Positions 1 to 7,136 of a stretch of 64,000 bases of DNA are shown piece after piece. The stretch comes from Xanthomonas sp. NCPPB 1128 (GTDB taxonomy: Bacteria > Pseudomonadota > Gammaproteobacteria > Xanthomonadales > Xanthomonadaceae). How positions within the stretch are numbered: the stretch's first letter is position 1; each line of letters begins with the position of its first letter. The notes under the pieces are model-generated. The model was not told the DNA's origin. It searched no databases and saw nothing but the letters and a program-made list of their open reading frames with translations. The translations under genes and the position numbers were made by a program. The stretch is from contig NZ_LFME01000031.1 in NCBI RefSeq assembly GCF_001043115.1, positions 1 to 64,000 on the forward strand, in the 5' to 3' direction.

Positions 1-66
1 CAGCGGATCGCCGATCTGCTGCCGCTTGGCTTCCCGTTCGTGACCGGCAAACAGGCTGATCATCAT
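1..66 (-). CDS. 5' end of a probable IS5-type transposase (runs off left edge)
   Basis: Only the first 22 codons are inside the window. Reading leftwards from an ATG at 64-66 (a second in-frame ATG follows directly), the peptide begins MMISLFAGHEREAKRQQIG and continues DPL. A 'K..xIGDPL' segment near the N-terminus resembles the start of IS5/IS1182-type (DUF772) transposases, which usually carry '(L/I)GDPL' before an 'IDF' stretch. A strong GAGGAGG ribosome binding site lies just upstream (about 67-75), so this is a genuine start. The catalytic domain is outside the window, so family assignment rests on this short motif and could be wrong. Confidence 0.4.
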   Translation of the reverse strand, partial: MMISLFAGHEREAKRQQIGDPL

Positions 67-124
67 GGCCTCCTCGGCGTGTCCTTTAAGCCAATGATGC
101 CAAAGCCGAGGTTTTTAGAGGTGC
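1..124 (-). mobile_element. probable right-hand end of an insertion sequence
   Basis: The transposase-like start at 66 is followed outward by about 45 bases and then by a segment reading GGGCACCTCTAAAAACC on the minus strand (about 107-123), the kind of short terminal sequence expected at an IS end. Immediately beyond it the sequence becomes the inner arm of a REP palindrome whose outer arm is missing. This suggests the element inserted into that repeat. The other IS end and the target duplication are outside the window. Confidence 0.35.
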
Positions 125-125
125 C

Positions 126-184
126 CTTCAGCCGCGACGAGCGTTATCGGTCACGCCTCGTCGCGGCTGAAGCCGCTCCTACGA
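126..184. repeat. REP-like palindrome, left outer arm missing
   Basis: Arms CTTCAGCCGCGACGAG and CTCGTCGCGGCTGAAG pair around a short loop, and the right side continues into GCCGCTCCTACGA. The complete copies at 35375-35445 and 59801-59868 begin with CGTAGGAGCGG on the left arm. Here that part is replaced by the putative IS end, so the repeat is truncated by it. Confidence 0.75.
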
Positions 185-240
185 ATGGCATGCCTTGGTT
201 ACTGGCGGTGCCCGAAAGCCACACCCGCCACCAGTGCGAG

Positions 241-588
241 TCAGCCGCTGCTCGGCTTGAGCAGTTCCAGCACGGCGTCGCGGTGGCCCGGCGGTGCGTT
301 GCGATAGCGCGCCAGCAACGCGCGCTCCTGCGCATCCTGCGCCAGCAGCGGATAGTCGGAGGGCAGGTCCTGCACGCGCTTGCCCGGGCCTACGCCGCAG
401 ACCAGTTCGTCGAGCGAGCGGTTCAGTACGTTGCGCAGCGTCGGCAGCAGGCGGAAGCTCGGGGTTTCGCGGTCGTTCTCCCAGGCGGACACCGACGACT
501 TGGTCACGTCCAGCGCGAAGCCCAACTGTTCCTGGGTGAGCCCGGCGGCTTTCCTGGCTTCGCGCAAACGGTCGCCGAAGCTATTCAT
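241..588 (-). CDS. XRE-family helix-turn-helix transcriptional regulator
   Basis: A 115-residue protein with an HTH_3/XRE domain at about residues 3-60 (FGDRLREARKAAGLTQEQLG followed by a recognition-helix region around 'TKSSVSAWEND'). The C-terminal half (60-115) is a short helical tail without a recognisable effector domain. The size and architecture are those of small Cro/CI-like repressors, often prophage- or toxin-antitoxin-derived. Here it stands alone with no toxin or phage gene beside it. The 589-836 stretch upstream probably carries its promoter; no operator could be identified. Regulator of unknown targets. Confidence 0.8.
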   Translation of the reverse strand: MNSFGDRLREARKAAGLTQEQLGFALDVTKSSVSAWENDRETPSFRLLPTLRNVLNRSLDELVCGVGPGKRVQDLPSDYPLLAQDAQERALLARYRNAPPGHRDAVLELLKPSSG

Positions 589-836
589 TGCGGTGGGCCC
601 TGGGGGACGGCGGGCCTACCAAGATATGGAGCATCCGCCGGCTTGTCGTACAGTCTCGCTTGACTCCGATTGTTCGGAAATTCAATACTCGTGCGGTGCG
701 GAATGCACGGACGCGCGAGGATGCGCATGCAGGACATGGACGTTGGGGACACCAGGGTGTCGGCGCCGCGCTGCGCCGCCATGCGCTGGCCGATCGCGGC
801 ACGACGCGGCGCATGCCCGTGCGTGGGGGAGGGCGC

Positions 837-1034
837 ATGGCCACCTACGAAGTGAGGCTCCGGCGCATCGCGCAACTGGAGCCGTCCTTGCAGGTGCTGG
901 TGCATGCCGCCAATGCCTATCTGGCCGCGCGTGCGGCCGAACGCCATAATCCGGGCTACCGTGCCTACAAGGTGGCGGTGTGGGTGAAGGGCGTGCGCGT
1001 GGACATCGGTCCGTTGCGTCCGCCGCAGCGCTGA
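837..1034 (+). CDS. small hypothetical protein
   Basis: A 65-residue basic protein beginning MATYEVRLRRIAQLEPSLQ. The start at 837 is preferred because a GGGGGAGGG purine run lies just upstream (824-833); the frame also stays open further upstream, so a longer form cannot be excluded. It has a predicted helical first half and an arginine-rich end, and no known domain was recognised. It ends shortly before the terminator that serves the tRNA gene on the opposite strand. Function unknown. Confidence 0.5.
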   Translation: MATYEVRLRRIAQLEPSLQVLVHAANAYLAARAAERHNPGYRAYKVAVWVKGVRVDIGPLRPPQR

Positions 1035-1059
1035 GCGTTGCGGCCTGCACGCAGCCAAC

Positions 1060-1083
1060 AAAAAACCCGCCGAAGCGGGTTTT
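1060..1083 (-). terminator. rho-independent terminator of tRNA-Leu
   Basis: A 7-bp stem AACCCGC/GCGGGTT with a four-base loop is followed, on the minus strand, by a run of T residues. It lies directly downstream of the minus-strand tRNA-Leu. Because A and T runs occur on both sides, it may also stop transcripts of the small gene at 837-1034. Confidence 0.8.
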
Positions 1084-1108
1084 GAGATCTTTCTCGACCT
1101 GTCGGTCG

Positions 1109-1193
<85 letters not shown>

Positions 1194-1207
1194 AACTCAG
1201 AACGAGA

Positions 1208-1236
1208 ATTGTGCGTGCGGCGGCGGGCGCTGTCAA
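1208..1236 (-). promoter_or_regulatory. sigma-70 promoter of tRNA-Leu (minus-strand copy)
   Basis: On the minus strand a perfect TTGACA (1231-1236) is separated by 17 bp from CACAAT (1208-1213), and the tRNA begins 15 bases downstream of the -10 box. The second tRNA-Leu copy has the same arrangement. Confidence 0.75.
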
Positions 1237-1289
1237 GCGTTTTGCGACAGCGGCGTTGCACCGCCGTCGCATGCACATCCGTCACGACC

Positions 1290-1745
1290 TCAGTAGCCGA
1301 CGTTGAAGCGCAGGCCCTGGTTGATCGCGCAGTGGTAGCCGAGGGTGCTGCCGGTCTGCTGGTAGCTGGGCAGGGCGAACACGAACATGCTGAAGTCGAT
1401 GCTGTTGTCCGGGTGCACCTGGTAGCGCAGGAACTGCTGGATCGGCTTGCCGTCGCGGCCGACGGTGACGTGCTCGTCGGCGAAGGACAGGGTGCCGTCG
1501 GCGGTGACGCGGTAGGCACCGATGCGCAGGCCGCCACGGGTCTGGCTGGGCGTGGCGCCGCCGGAGGTGGGCGTGCACTGGCTCAGGTCGATCGCCACGG
1601 CGACCGAGGCGCCGCTGTCCAGGGCGCGCTGGATCTCGGTGAGGGAGTTGAGCGTGGCGTCGTCGGCGCCGGCCGTGGCGGCGGAGGCGCTGGTGGCGCT
1701 GGCGAACAGGGTGGCGGCGAGCAGGGAAGCGGACAGGGGATGCAT
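1290..1745 (-). CDS. virK: VirK-family secreted protein
   Basis: A 151-residue protein starting at the ATG at 1745 (MHPLSASLLAATLF), preceded by a GGAG-type site. A Sec signal peptide covers about residues 1-23 (ending ..SASA). The mature part contains the features of the VirK family: an N-terminal 'LTEIQRALDSG' helix, 'VAIDLSQC', 'TRGGLRIGAYRV' and a C-terminal 'YHCAINQGL'. Two cysteines could form a disulfide. VirK homologues are periplasmic or secreted proteins of plant-associated bacteria, named for association with virulence; the biochemical role is not established. The gene lies between two inverted tRNA-Leu copies and is transcribed alone. Confidence 0.8.
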   Translation of the reverse strand: MHPLSASLLAATLFASATSASAATAGADDATLNSLTEIQRALDSGASVAVAIDLSQCTPTSGGATPSQTRGGLRIGAYRVTADGTLSFADEHVTVGRDGKPIQQFLRYQVHPDNSIDFSMFVFALPSYQQTGSTLGYHCAINQGLRFNVGY

Positions 1746-1791
1746 GGTGGAGGCTCCGGAGCGTGGGGGAGGGCGACGGATTGCCGGATGC

Positions 1792-1819
1792 AAACTAGCG
1801 GGGCGCCGATCCGGGTCAA
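1792..1819 (-). promoter_or_regulatory. candidate virK promoter
   Basis: Minus-strand TTGACC (1814-1819) and TAGTTT (1792-1797) with a 16-bp spacer lie about 47 bases upstream of the virK start. This matches sigma-70 spacing, but the -10 box is weak. Nothing else was recognised between 1820 and 2055. Confidence 0.4.
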
Positions 1820-2055
1820 CCGACAAAATTGCGAACTTCCGGCGCCGTCACGGCGGATCTTCGAAGCAGGTCCGCTTGCGCGGGCGCTGTGTCGGAATCG
1901 GCATCGCACATGCGGTTTTTTGCCGAATCCGCATGCCGCCGAAGCGTGCACGCGTGCACAGTCGCGCCGCGGTCGGCGCGTGCGGGGCACCGCTGTCTGC
2001 CGCGGTCGAATCGCGTCATCGACGTGATCGATCGCGACCGGGCGCGAAATAGGCG

Positions 2056-2084
2056 TTGACAAGGTCGCGGCGGCACCGCAGAAT
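2056..2084 (+). promoter_or_regulatory. sigma-70 promoter of tRNA-Leu (plus-strand copy)
   Basis: TTGACA (2056-2061), a 17-bp spacer and CAGAAT (2079-2084), with the tRNA 5' end 15 bases downstream. The layout matches the promoter of the other tRNA-Leu copy. Confidence 0.75.
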
Positions 2085-2098
2085 TCGCGGCCTTCAGC

Positions 2099-2183
<85 letters not shown>

Positions 2184-2223
2184 CAGGCAACATCGCGAGA
2201 GCGCTGAACTCTCGCACCGACCG

Positions 2224-2250
2224 GCCCGCTGACGCGGGCTTCGTCGTTTC
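2224..2250 (+). terminator. hairpin terminator after tRNA-Leu
   Basis: Stem GCCCGC (2224-2229)/GCGGGC (2234-2239) with loop TGAC, followed by the moderately T-rich TTCGTCGTTTC. It lies between the tRNA and rnr. It is weaker than the other terminators here because the T tract is interrupted. Confidence 0.55.
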
Positions 2251-2321
2251 TGGGGCGCGTTCGCGGCGGCTGCACCGCCCGGTTCGGGTGGGGGCCACCT
2301 GCATGGGAGTACCATGCACGG

Positions 2322-4748
2322 ATGACAACTCGCAAAAGCAAGTCCGGCAAGCCCGGCAAATCCGCGTCCAGCGACGCGCACTCCCCCGATACGCCGAAGA
2401 AATCGCGTCTGCCCGCCTGGATGCCCAGCTTCCTGCGCCGTGGCCCCAAGCCGCCGCTGCAACCGCTGCACCCGCCGACGCCACCGCCGGCGGCCGCGCC
2501 CGACACCGCCGCGCCGATCCAGGATCCCTATGCCGCACGCGAGGCCGAGCGCTACGCGCAGCCCATCGCCAGCCGCGAGGCGATCCTGCAATTGCTCGAA
2601 CGCTGCGACGGCCCGCAGACCCTGGACGAACTGGCCGAACAGCTCGGCCTGACCGAGCCCACGCGCAAGGAAGCGCTGAGCAAGCGCCTGGGCGCGATGC
2701 TGCGCGAGGCGCAGCTGGTGCAGAACCGCCGCGGCGGCTACGCGCCGCTGCAGCAGACCAACCTGATCCCGGGCGTGGTGATCGCCAACCCGGACGGCTT
2801 CGGCTTCCTGCGTCCGGACGAGGGCGGCGACGACCTGTTCCTGCCGCCGTACGAGATGCGCAAGGTGCTGCATGGCGACCGCGCCCTGGCCAACGTCACC
2901 GGCATCGACCGCCGCGGCCGTCGCGAGGGCAGCATCGCGCGCGTGCTCGAGCGCGGTCTGACGCGGATGATCGGGCGTTTCAGCCTGGAAGCCGGCATCG
3001 CCTTCGTGGTGCCGGACGACAAGCGCATCCAGCGCAACGTGCAGATCCCCGCCGACGCCGTCGGCGAGGCGCGCGACGGGCAACTGGTGGTGTGCGAACT
3101 GACCTCCGCGCCGGACGCGCGGCGCCCGCCGATCGGCAAGATCATCGCGGTACTCGGCGACAAGCTGACCCCGTCGCTGCTGGTGGAAGCGGCGATCCAC
3201 GGCCACGAGCTGCCCTACGAATTCCCGCAGGACGTGCTGGACGAAGCCGCGGCGGTGCCGCTGACGGTGGAGCCGGCGGCGATCAAGGGCCGCGTGGACC
3301 TGCGGCAGACGCCGCTGGTGACCATCGACGGCGCCGATGCCAAGGACTTCGACGACGCGGTGTTCTGCGAGTCCAACGCCGACGGCTTCCGCCTGGTGGT
3401 GGCGATCGCCGACGTGTCGCACTACGTGCGTCCGGGCACGCCGCTGGATACCGAGGCGGTCAAGCGCGCGACCTCGGTGTACTTCCCCGGCTTCGTGGTG
3501 CCGATGCTGCCGGAGACGCTGTCCAACGGCATCTGCTCGCTCAACCCCAAGGTCGACCGCATGTGCTTCGTCTGCGACATGCAGATCGACCGCCAGGGCG
3601 AGGTGGCCGGCGCGCGCTTCTACGAGGCGGTGATGAACTCGCACGCGCGGCTCACCTATGAGCAGGTGTGGCAGGCGGTGGGCGAAAAAGACGAGCAGGT
3701 GCGCAAGGACGTGGCGGCGGTGCTGCCGCAGCTGGAGCGGCTGCATCAGCTGTACCAGATCCTGGCCAAGGCGCGTGCGCGCCGCGGCGCGATCGAGTTC
3801 GAGACCGCGGAAGTGCGCTTCGTGCTCGACAACACCGGCGAGGTGACCCAGGCCGGCATGCTGGTGCGCAACGACGCGCACAAGCTGATCGAGGAATGCA
3901 TGATCGCCGCCAACGTGGCCGCGGCGCGCTACCTGCTGGAGACGCATATCCCGGCGCCGTTCCGCGTGCACGAGCGGCCGCCGGAATCCAAGTACGCCGA
4001 CCTGCTGGAGTTCCTCAAGGAGTTCAAGCTGAGCCTGCCCGCGTGGAGCAAGGTGGTACCGGGCGACTACACCAAGCTGCTGAAGAAGGTGCGCGAGCGT
4101 CCGGACGCGGCGCTGCTGGAATCGGTGCTGCTGCGCAGCCAGAGCATGGCGGTGTATTCGCCCGACAACGCCGGCCACTTCGGCCTGGCGCTGGAGGCCT
4201 ACGCGCACTTCACCTCGCCGATCCGCCGCTATCCGGATCTGCTGGTGCATCGTGCGATCAAGTACGCGCTGACCCGCGGCGCGCCGGACAAATACCTGTA
4301 TGCGCCGCGCGTGATGGCGGCGCTGGCGCTGCAGTGCTCCGAGCGCGAGCGCCGCGCCGACGAGGCCGAGCGCGAGGTCGACGAGCGCTACCGCGCGGCG
4401 TGGATGGAGAAGCACGTCGGCGGGCAGTTCGACGGTGTGGTCAGCGGCGTGACCAGCTTCGGCCTGTTCGTCGAGCTGGACCAGTCCAAGGTCAACGGCC
4501 TGATCCACGTGACCCAGTTGCCGCAGGACTATTACCACTTCGACGCCACCCGCAAGACCCTGACCGGCGAGCGCCGCGGCCGCGAGTTCCGCCTGGGCGA
4601 CCGCGTGCGCATCGTGGTGCTGAAGGCGAGCATGGAGGAGCGCAAGATCGACTTCCGGCTGGTCGAGGAAGGTGCGTCGGCACATGACGAGTTGCCGCCG
4701 CCGCCACCGCGTGGGCAGCCGGCCAAGCGCAAGAAAAAGAAGTACTGA
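2322..4748 (+). CDS. rnr: ribonuclease R
   Basis: An 808-residue 3'-5' exoribonuclease that degrades structured RNA. It has a Lys/Pro-rich N-terminal extension (1-75), a winged-helix RNase R domain (about 80-150), two cold-shock/OB domains (about 155-310), the RNB catalytic domain (about 320-640) with the metal-binding cluster DAKDFDD at 339-345, an S1 domain (about 700-780, 'GQFDGVVSGVTSFGLFVEL') and a short lysine-rich tail (KRKKKKY). The extensions are shorter than the basic tail of the E. coli enzyme but of the same kind. rlmB follows after the intervening GFA-family gene, resembling the conserved rnr-rlmB neighbourhood. The ATG at 2322 gives the full-length family N-terminus. Confidence 0.95.
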   Translation: MTTRKSKSGKPGKSASSDAHSPDTPKKSRLPAWMPSFLRRGPKPPLQPLHPPTPPPAAAPDTAAPIQDPYAAREAERYAQPIASREAILQLLERCDGPQTLDELAEQLGLTEPTRKEALSKRLGAMLREAQLVQNRRGGYAPLQQTNLIPGVVIANPDGFGFLRPDEGGDDLFLPPYEMRKVLHGDRALANVTGIDRRGRREGSIARVLERGLTRMIGRFSLEAGIAFVVPDDKRIQRNVQIPADAVGEARDGQLVVCELTSAPDARRPPIGKIIAVLGDKLTPSLLVEAAIHGHELPYEFPQDVLDEAAAVPLTVEPAAIKGRVDLRQTPLVTIDGADAKDFDDAVFCESNADGFRLVVAIADVSHYVRPGTPLDTEAVKRATSVYFPGFVVPMLPETLSNGICSLNPKVDRMCFVCDMQIDRQGEVAGARFYEAVMNSHARLTYEQVWQAVGEKDEQVRKDVAAVLPQLERLHQLYQILAKARARRGAIEFETAEVRFVLDNTGEVTQAGMLVRNDAHKLIEECMIAANVAAARYLLETHIPAPFRVHERPPESKYADLLEFLKEFKLSLPAWSKVVPGDYTKLLKKVRERPDAALLESVLLRSQSMAVYSPDNAGHFGLALEAYAHFTSPIRRYPDLLVHRAIKYALTRGAPDKYLYAPRVMAALALQCSERERRADEAEREVDERYRAAWMEKHVGGQFDGVVSGVTSFGLFVELDQSKVNGLIHVTQLPQDYYHFDATRKTLTGERRGREFRLGDRVRIVVLKASMEERKIDFRLVEEGASAHDELPPPPPRGQPAKRKKKKY

Positions 4749-4853
4749 CGGCGCAGCGTCGCGGCCGGCCGCGTGGCGGCCGCCGCGATCGCGCATCCCT
4801 TGCGTCGTGCGGGGGCGACCCCTGCGCGATGCGGTCCGCAGCGGAGAGCAGAC

Positions 4854-5321
4854 ATGGAGCAGCAGTACAGCGGCGGTTGCCAATGCGGCGCGGTGCGCTT
4901 CCGGGTACGCGGGCACCTGCACGATGCCTCGATCTGCCATTGCCGGATGTGCCAGAAGGCATTCGGCGCCTACTACGCGCCGCTGGTCTCCACCCGCGGC
5001 GAGGAGCTGAGCTGGACCCGCGGCGCGCCCAAGCGCTTCGCCTCGTCCAACCTGGTGCAGCGCGGCTTCTGCGCCGACTGCGGCACCCCACTGACCTACG
5101 AAGCGCCGGACGGCATCGCGGTGGCGGCCGGCGCCTTCGATCGTCCTCAGGACCTGCCGCCCACCATCCAGTACGGCATCGAAGCGAAGCTGCCGTTCGT
5201 GGATGCGCTGCATCGCCTGCCGGCCACCCGCACCGAGGGCGATCTGGCCGCCGCGCCGTTCCTGGCCGATGTCGTCTCGCGCCAGCATCCGGACCACGAT
5301 ACCGAGCGCTGGCCGGGCTGA
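4854..5321 (+). CDS. GFA-family (CENP-V/glutathione-dependent formaldehyde-activating-like) zinc protein
   Basis: A 155-residue protein with the zinc-ligand pattern of the GFA/CENP-V fold: C9-x-C11, C28-x-C30-x2-C33 and C73-x2-C76 ('GFCADCG'). Family members include glutathione-dependent formaldehyde-activating enzyme, but most bacterial paralogues have no proven substrate, so only the fold is assigned. The ATG at 4854 follows a 'GGAGAGCAGAC' site and leaves only eight residues before the first zinc cysteine, as in homologues. It lies between rnr and rlmB in the same direction, with about 105 and 346 bases of spacing, so it is not tightly coupled to either. Confidence 0.8.
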   Translation: MEQQYSGGCQCGAVRFRVRGHLHDASICHCRMCQKAFGAYYAPLVSTRGEELSWTRGAPKRFASSNLVQRGFCADCGTPLTYEAPDGIAVAAGAFDRPQDLPPTIQYGIEAKLPFVDALHRLPATRTEGDLAAAPFLADVVSRQHPDHDTERWPG

Positions 5322-5667
5322 AGTTGCCGGGGCTGTACCAATGGGCGCGTCGCGTTGCTGGCGATCCTGCGGTCACTCTGGCCTTCGAACGCGACAGGTC
5401 AGGGCAGGCAAGGAGTTCAGGCTGCCTGCAGTCGGGACTGAAGTCCCTCCCACAACGGCGTGCTGCGCACGGCTTGGCTATTTGAGAGAGGCGTTCGTAG
5501 TCATGCAGCCGCAACGCGGGTATCTCAGGGCAGCAGGGAAGCAGGACATCGCAGGCATGCCGCTTCTGCCAATCCCGAATCTCCAATCCCCAATCCCGGC
5601 CCCCAGGCATGACGCCAGCGGCCACAACCCCTACCATGCCCGCTTTCCTTTCACGTAGTCCCGCCTC
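5322..5667. other. intergenic region with a GGGATTGGGGATT microrepeat
   Basis: No convincing gene lies in these 346 bases. The segment about 5570-5600 holds the genus-type microrepeat (AATCCCGAATCTCCAATCCC, then CAATCCCGG), also seen near 52.7, 53.2, 59.75 and 59.9 kb. The rest probably includes the rlmB promoter, but no clear boxes were found. Confidence 0.6.
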
Positions 5668-6414
5668 ATGAGCAAGCAGAACCAGTGGATCGTCGGCGTC
5701 AACGCCGTGGCGTCGTCGATCGAGAACGACGCCGACAACGTGCGCGAGGTGCTGGTGGAGGCGGGCAGCAAGAATCCGCGCCTGCAGGAAATCGAGGAGA
5801 ACGCGCGGCGCAAGGGCATCGAGGTGCGGCGGGTGAACACGCAGGCGCTGGACGGCGTCGGCGGCTCGGTGCGGCACCAGGGCGTGGCCGCGCGCTACGC
5901 CGCGGCGCGGACCTGGGCCGAGAGCGAACTGGAAGGCCTGGTCAGCGCCGCCGAGGGCCGCGCCCTGCTGCTGGTGCTGGACGGCGTACAGGACCCGCAC
6001 AACCTCGGCGCCTGCCTGCGCAGCGCCGCCGCCGCCGGGGTGACGGCGGTGGTGATTCCAAAGGACAAGTCGGCGCCGGTCAACGCCACCGTGCGCAAGA
6101 CCTCGGCTGGTGCCGCCGACCGCCTGCCGATCGTGGCGGTGACCAATCTGGCGCGGTGCCTGCGCGAATTGCAGAAGCAGGGCGTGTGGATCTACGGCCT
6201 GGCCGGCGAGGCCGAAACCTCGCTGTACGCGCAGGACCTGCGCGGCAACATGGCGCTGGTGCTGGGCGGCGAGTCCGACGGCCTGCGCCGGCTGACCCGC
6301 GAGCATTGCGACGGCCTGGTGCGCATTCCGATGCCGGGCGAGATCGAGAGCCTCAACGTCTCGGTCGCCGCGGGCGTGACCCTGTTCGAGGCGGTGCGGC
6401 AGCGCATGGGCTAA
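5668..6414 (+). CDS. rlmB: 23S rRNA (guanosine-2'-O-)-methyltransferase RlmB
   Basis: A 248-residue SPOUT (TrmH-type) methyltransferase that 2'-O-methylates a conserved guanosine in the peptidyl-transferase region of 23S rRNA (G2251 in E. coli). An N-terminal L30e-like substrate-binding domain (about 1-75, 'QNQWIVGVNAV') is followed by the knotted SPOUT domain with motif 1 'VLDGVQDPHNLGACLRSA', motif 2 'LVLGGESDGLRRL' and motif 3 'IPMPGEIESLNVSVA'. Length and motif order are typical. In E. coli rlmB directly follows rnr; here a GFA-family gene is inserted between them. Confidence 0.95.
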   Translation: MSKQNQWIVGVNAVASSIENDADNVREVLVEAGSKNPRLQEIEENARRKGIEVRRVNTQALDGVGGSVRHQGVAARYAAARTWAESELEGLVSAAEGRALLLVLDGVQDPHNLGACLRSAAAAGVTAVVIPKDKSAPVNATVRKTSAGAADRLPIVAVTNLARCLRELQKQGVWIYGLAGEAETSLYAQDLRGNMALVLGGESDGLRRLTREHCDGLVRIPMPGEIESLNVSVAAGVTLFEAVRQRMG

Positions 6415-6470
6415 GCGCCCGGCGCCGCGTCTGTGACGCCGGCGGCGCCCCTCAGCGCTGGGAGCAACCT

Positions 6471-6658
6471 AAGCCCCTCTCCCCCGGGAGAGGGGTTGGG
6501 GTGAGGGTACGGGGGCGAAGCCCCTAGAGAGCATTGCTGGCAACACCAAGCTTCACCGAGACCTTCCCGAAGCCACTGCAATCGACTTCTCCCCAGGCTT
6601 CGCCCGGACCCTCATCCGCCCCTTCGGGGCACCTTCTCCCGGTGGGAGAAGGGGAGCG
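6471..6658. repeat. CCCCTCTCCC-type repeat block, copy 1
   Basis: Begins with the hairpin-forming AAGCCCCTCTCCCCCGGGAG and AGGGGTTGGGGTGAGGGT. It continues through 'GGCAACACCAAGCTTCACCG' and 'CCTCATCCGCCCCTTCGGGG' to 'CTCCCGGTGGGAGAAGGGG'. The same elements recur in the same order about 200 bases downstream. Confidence 0.85.
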
Positions 6659-6670
6659 TCTGACGCCTGG

Positions 6671-6851
6671 AAGCCCCTCTCCCCGCGGGAGAGGGGTTGT
6701 TGGGGTGAGGGTGCGGGCGAAGCCCCTCGAGGGCATCGTTGGCAACACCAGGCTTCACCGAGACCTTCCCGAAGCCACTGCAGTCGACTTCTCCCCAGGC
6801 TTCGCCCGGACCCTCATCCGCCCCTTCGGGGCATCTCCCGGTGGGAGAAAG
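6671..6851. repeat. CCCCTCTCCC-type repeat block, copy 2 (tandem duplicate)
   Basis: A direct repeat of 6471-6658 with a small number of substitutions and short indels (for example GGGGTTGTTGGGG for GGGGTTGGGG, and loss of 'CCTT' before the last hairpin). With copy 1 it makes up most of the roughly 720-base gap between rlmB and the next gene. An imperfect relative lies at 44842-44978. No gene is supported in 6415-7136. Confidence 0.85.
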
Positions 6852-7136
6852 GAATCACTGCGATCCAGCGCGGTCGGCACTGTCCTCTGCGCAAGTCGCC
6901 CCGGCTTAACCGCCGCGCAATCTTCACGCGTCCTTTTCCACTGCCCTGTTACCGCCTGCACCCGCAGCGCCTGTTTTTTGCCTACCATGGGCGCTCGTCC
7001 CGTGTTCCGCTCCGGTAATGAGTCTGCGTCGCCCCCGTCCCCTCGACTCTGGCACCCCGCGCCAGGGTCCTGTCGCGCCCCGCCTGCGTCGGATCGGGTC
7101 GGGACAGTGAACGTCGCCAGGGGGAGGGGGGAAGCG

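Noticed and set aside
1228-1270. terminator for virK
   Set aside because: A hairpin can be drawn (GCGACGGCG..CGCCGCTGTCGC) but on the virK strand it is followed by A residues, not T.
6534-7136. N-terminal extension of the diguanylate cyclase frame
   Set aside because: The extra 201 residues are translated repeat DNA; the GTG with a strong ribosome site at 7137 starts directly before the signal sequence.
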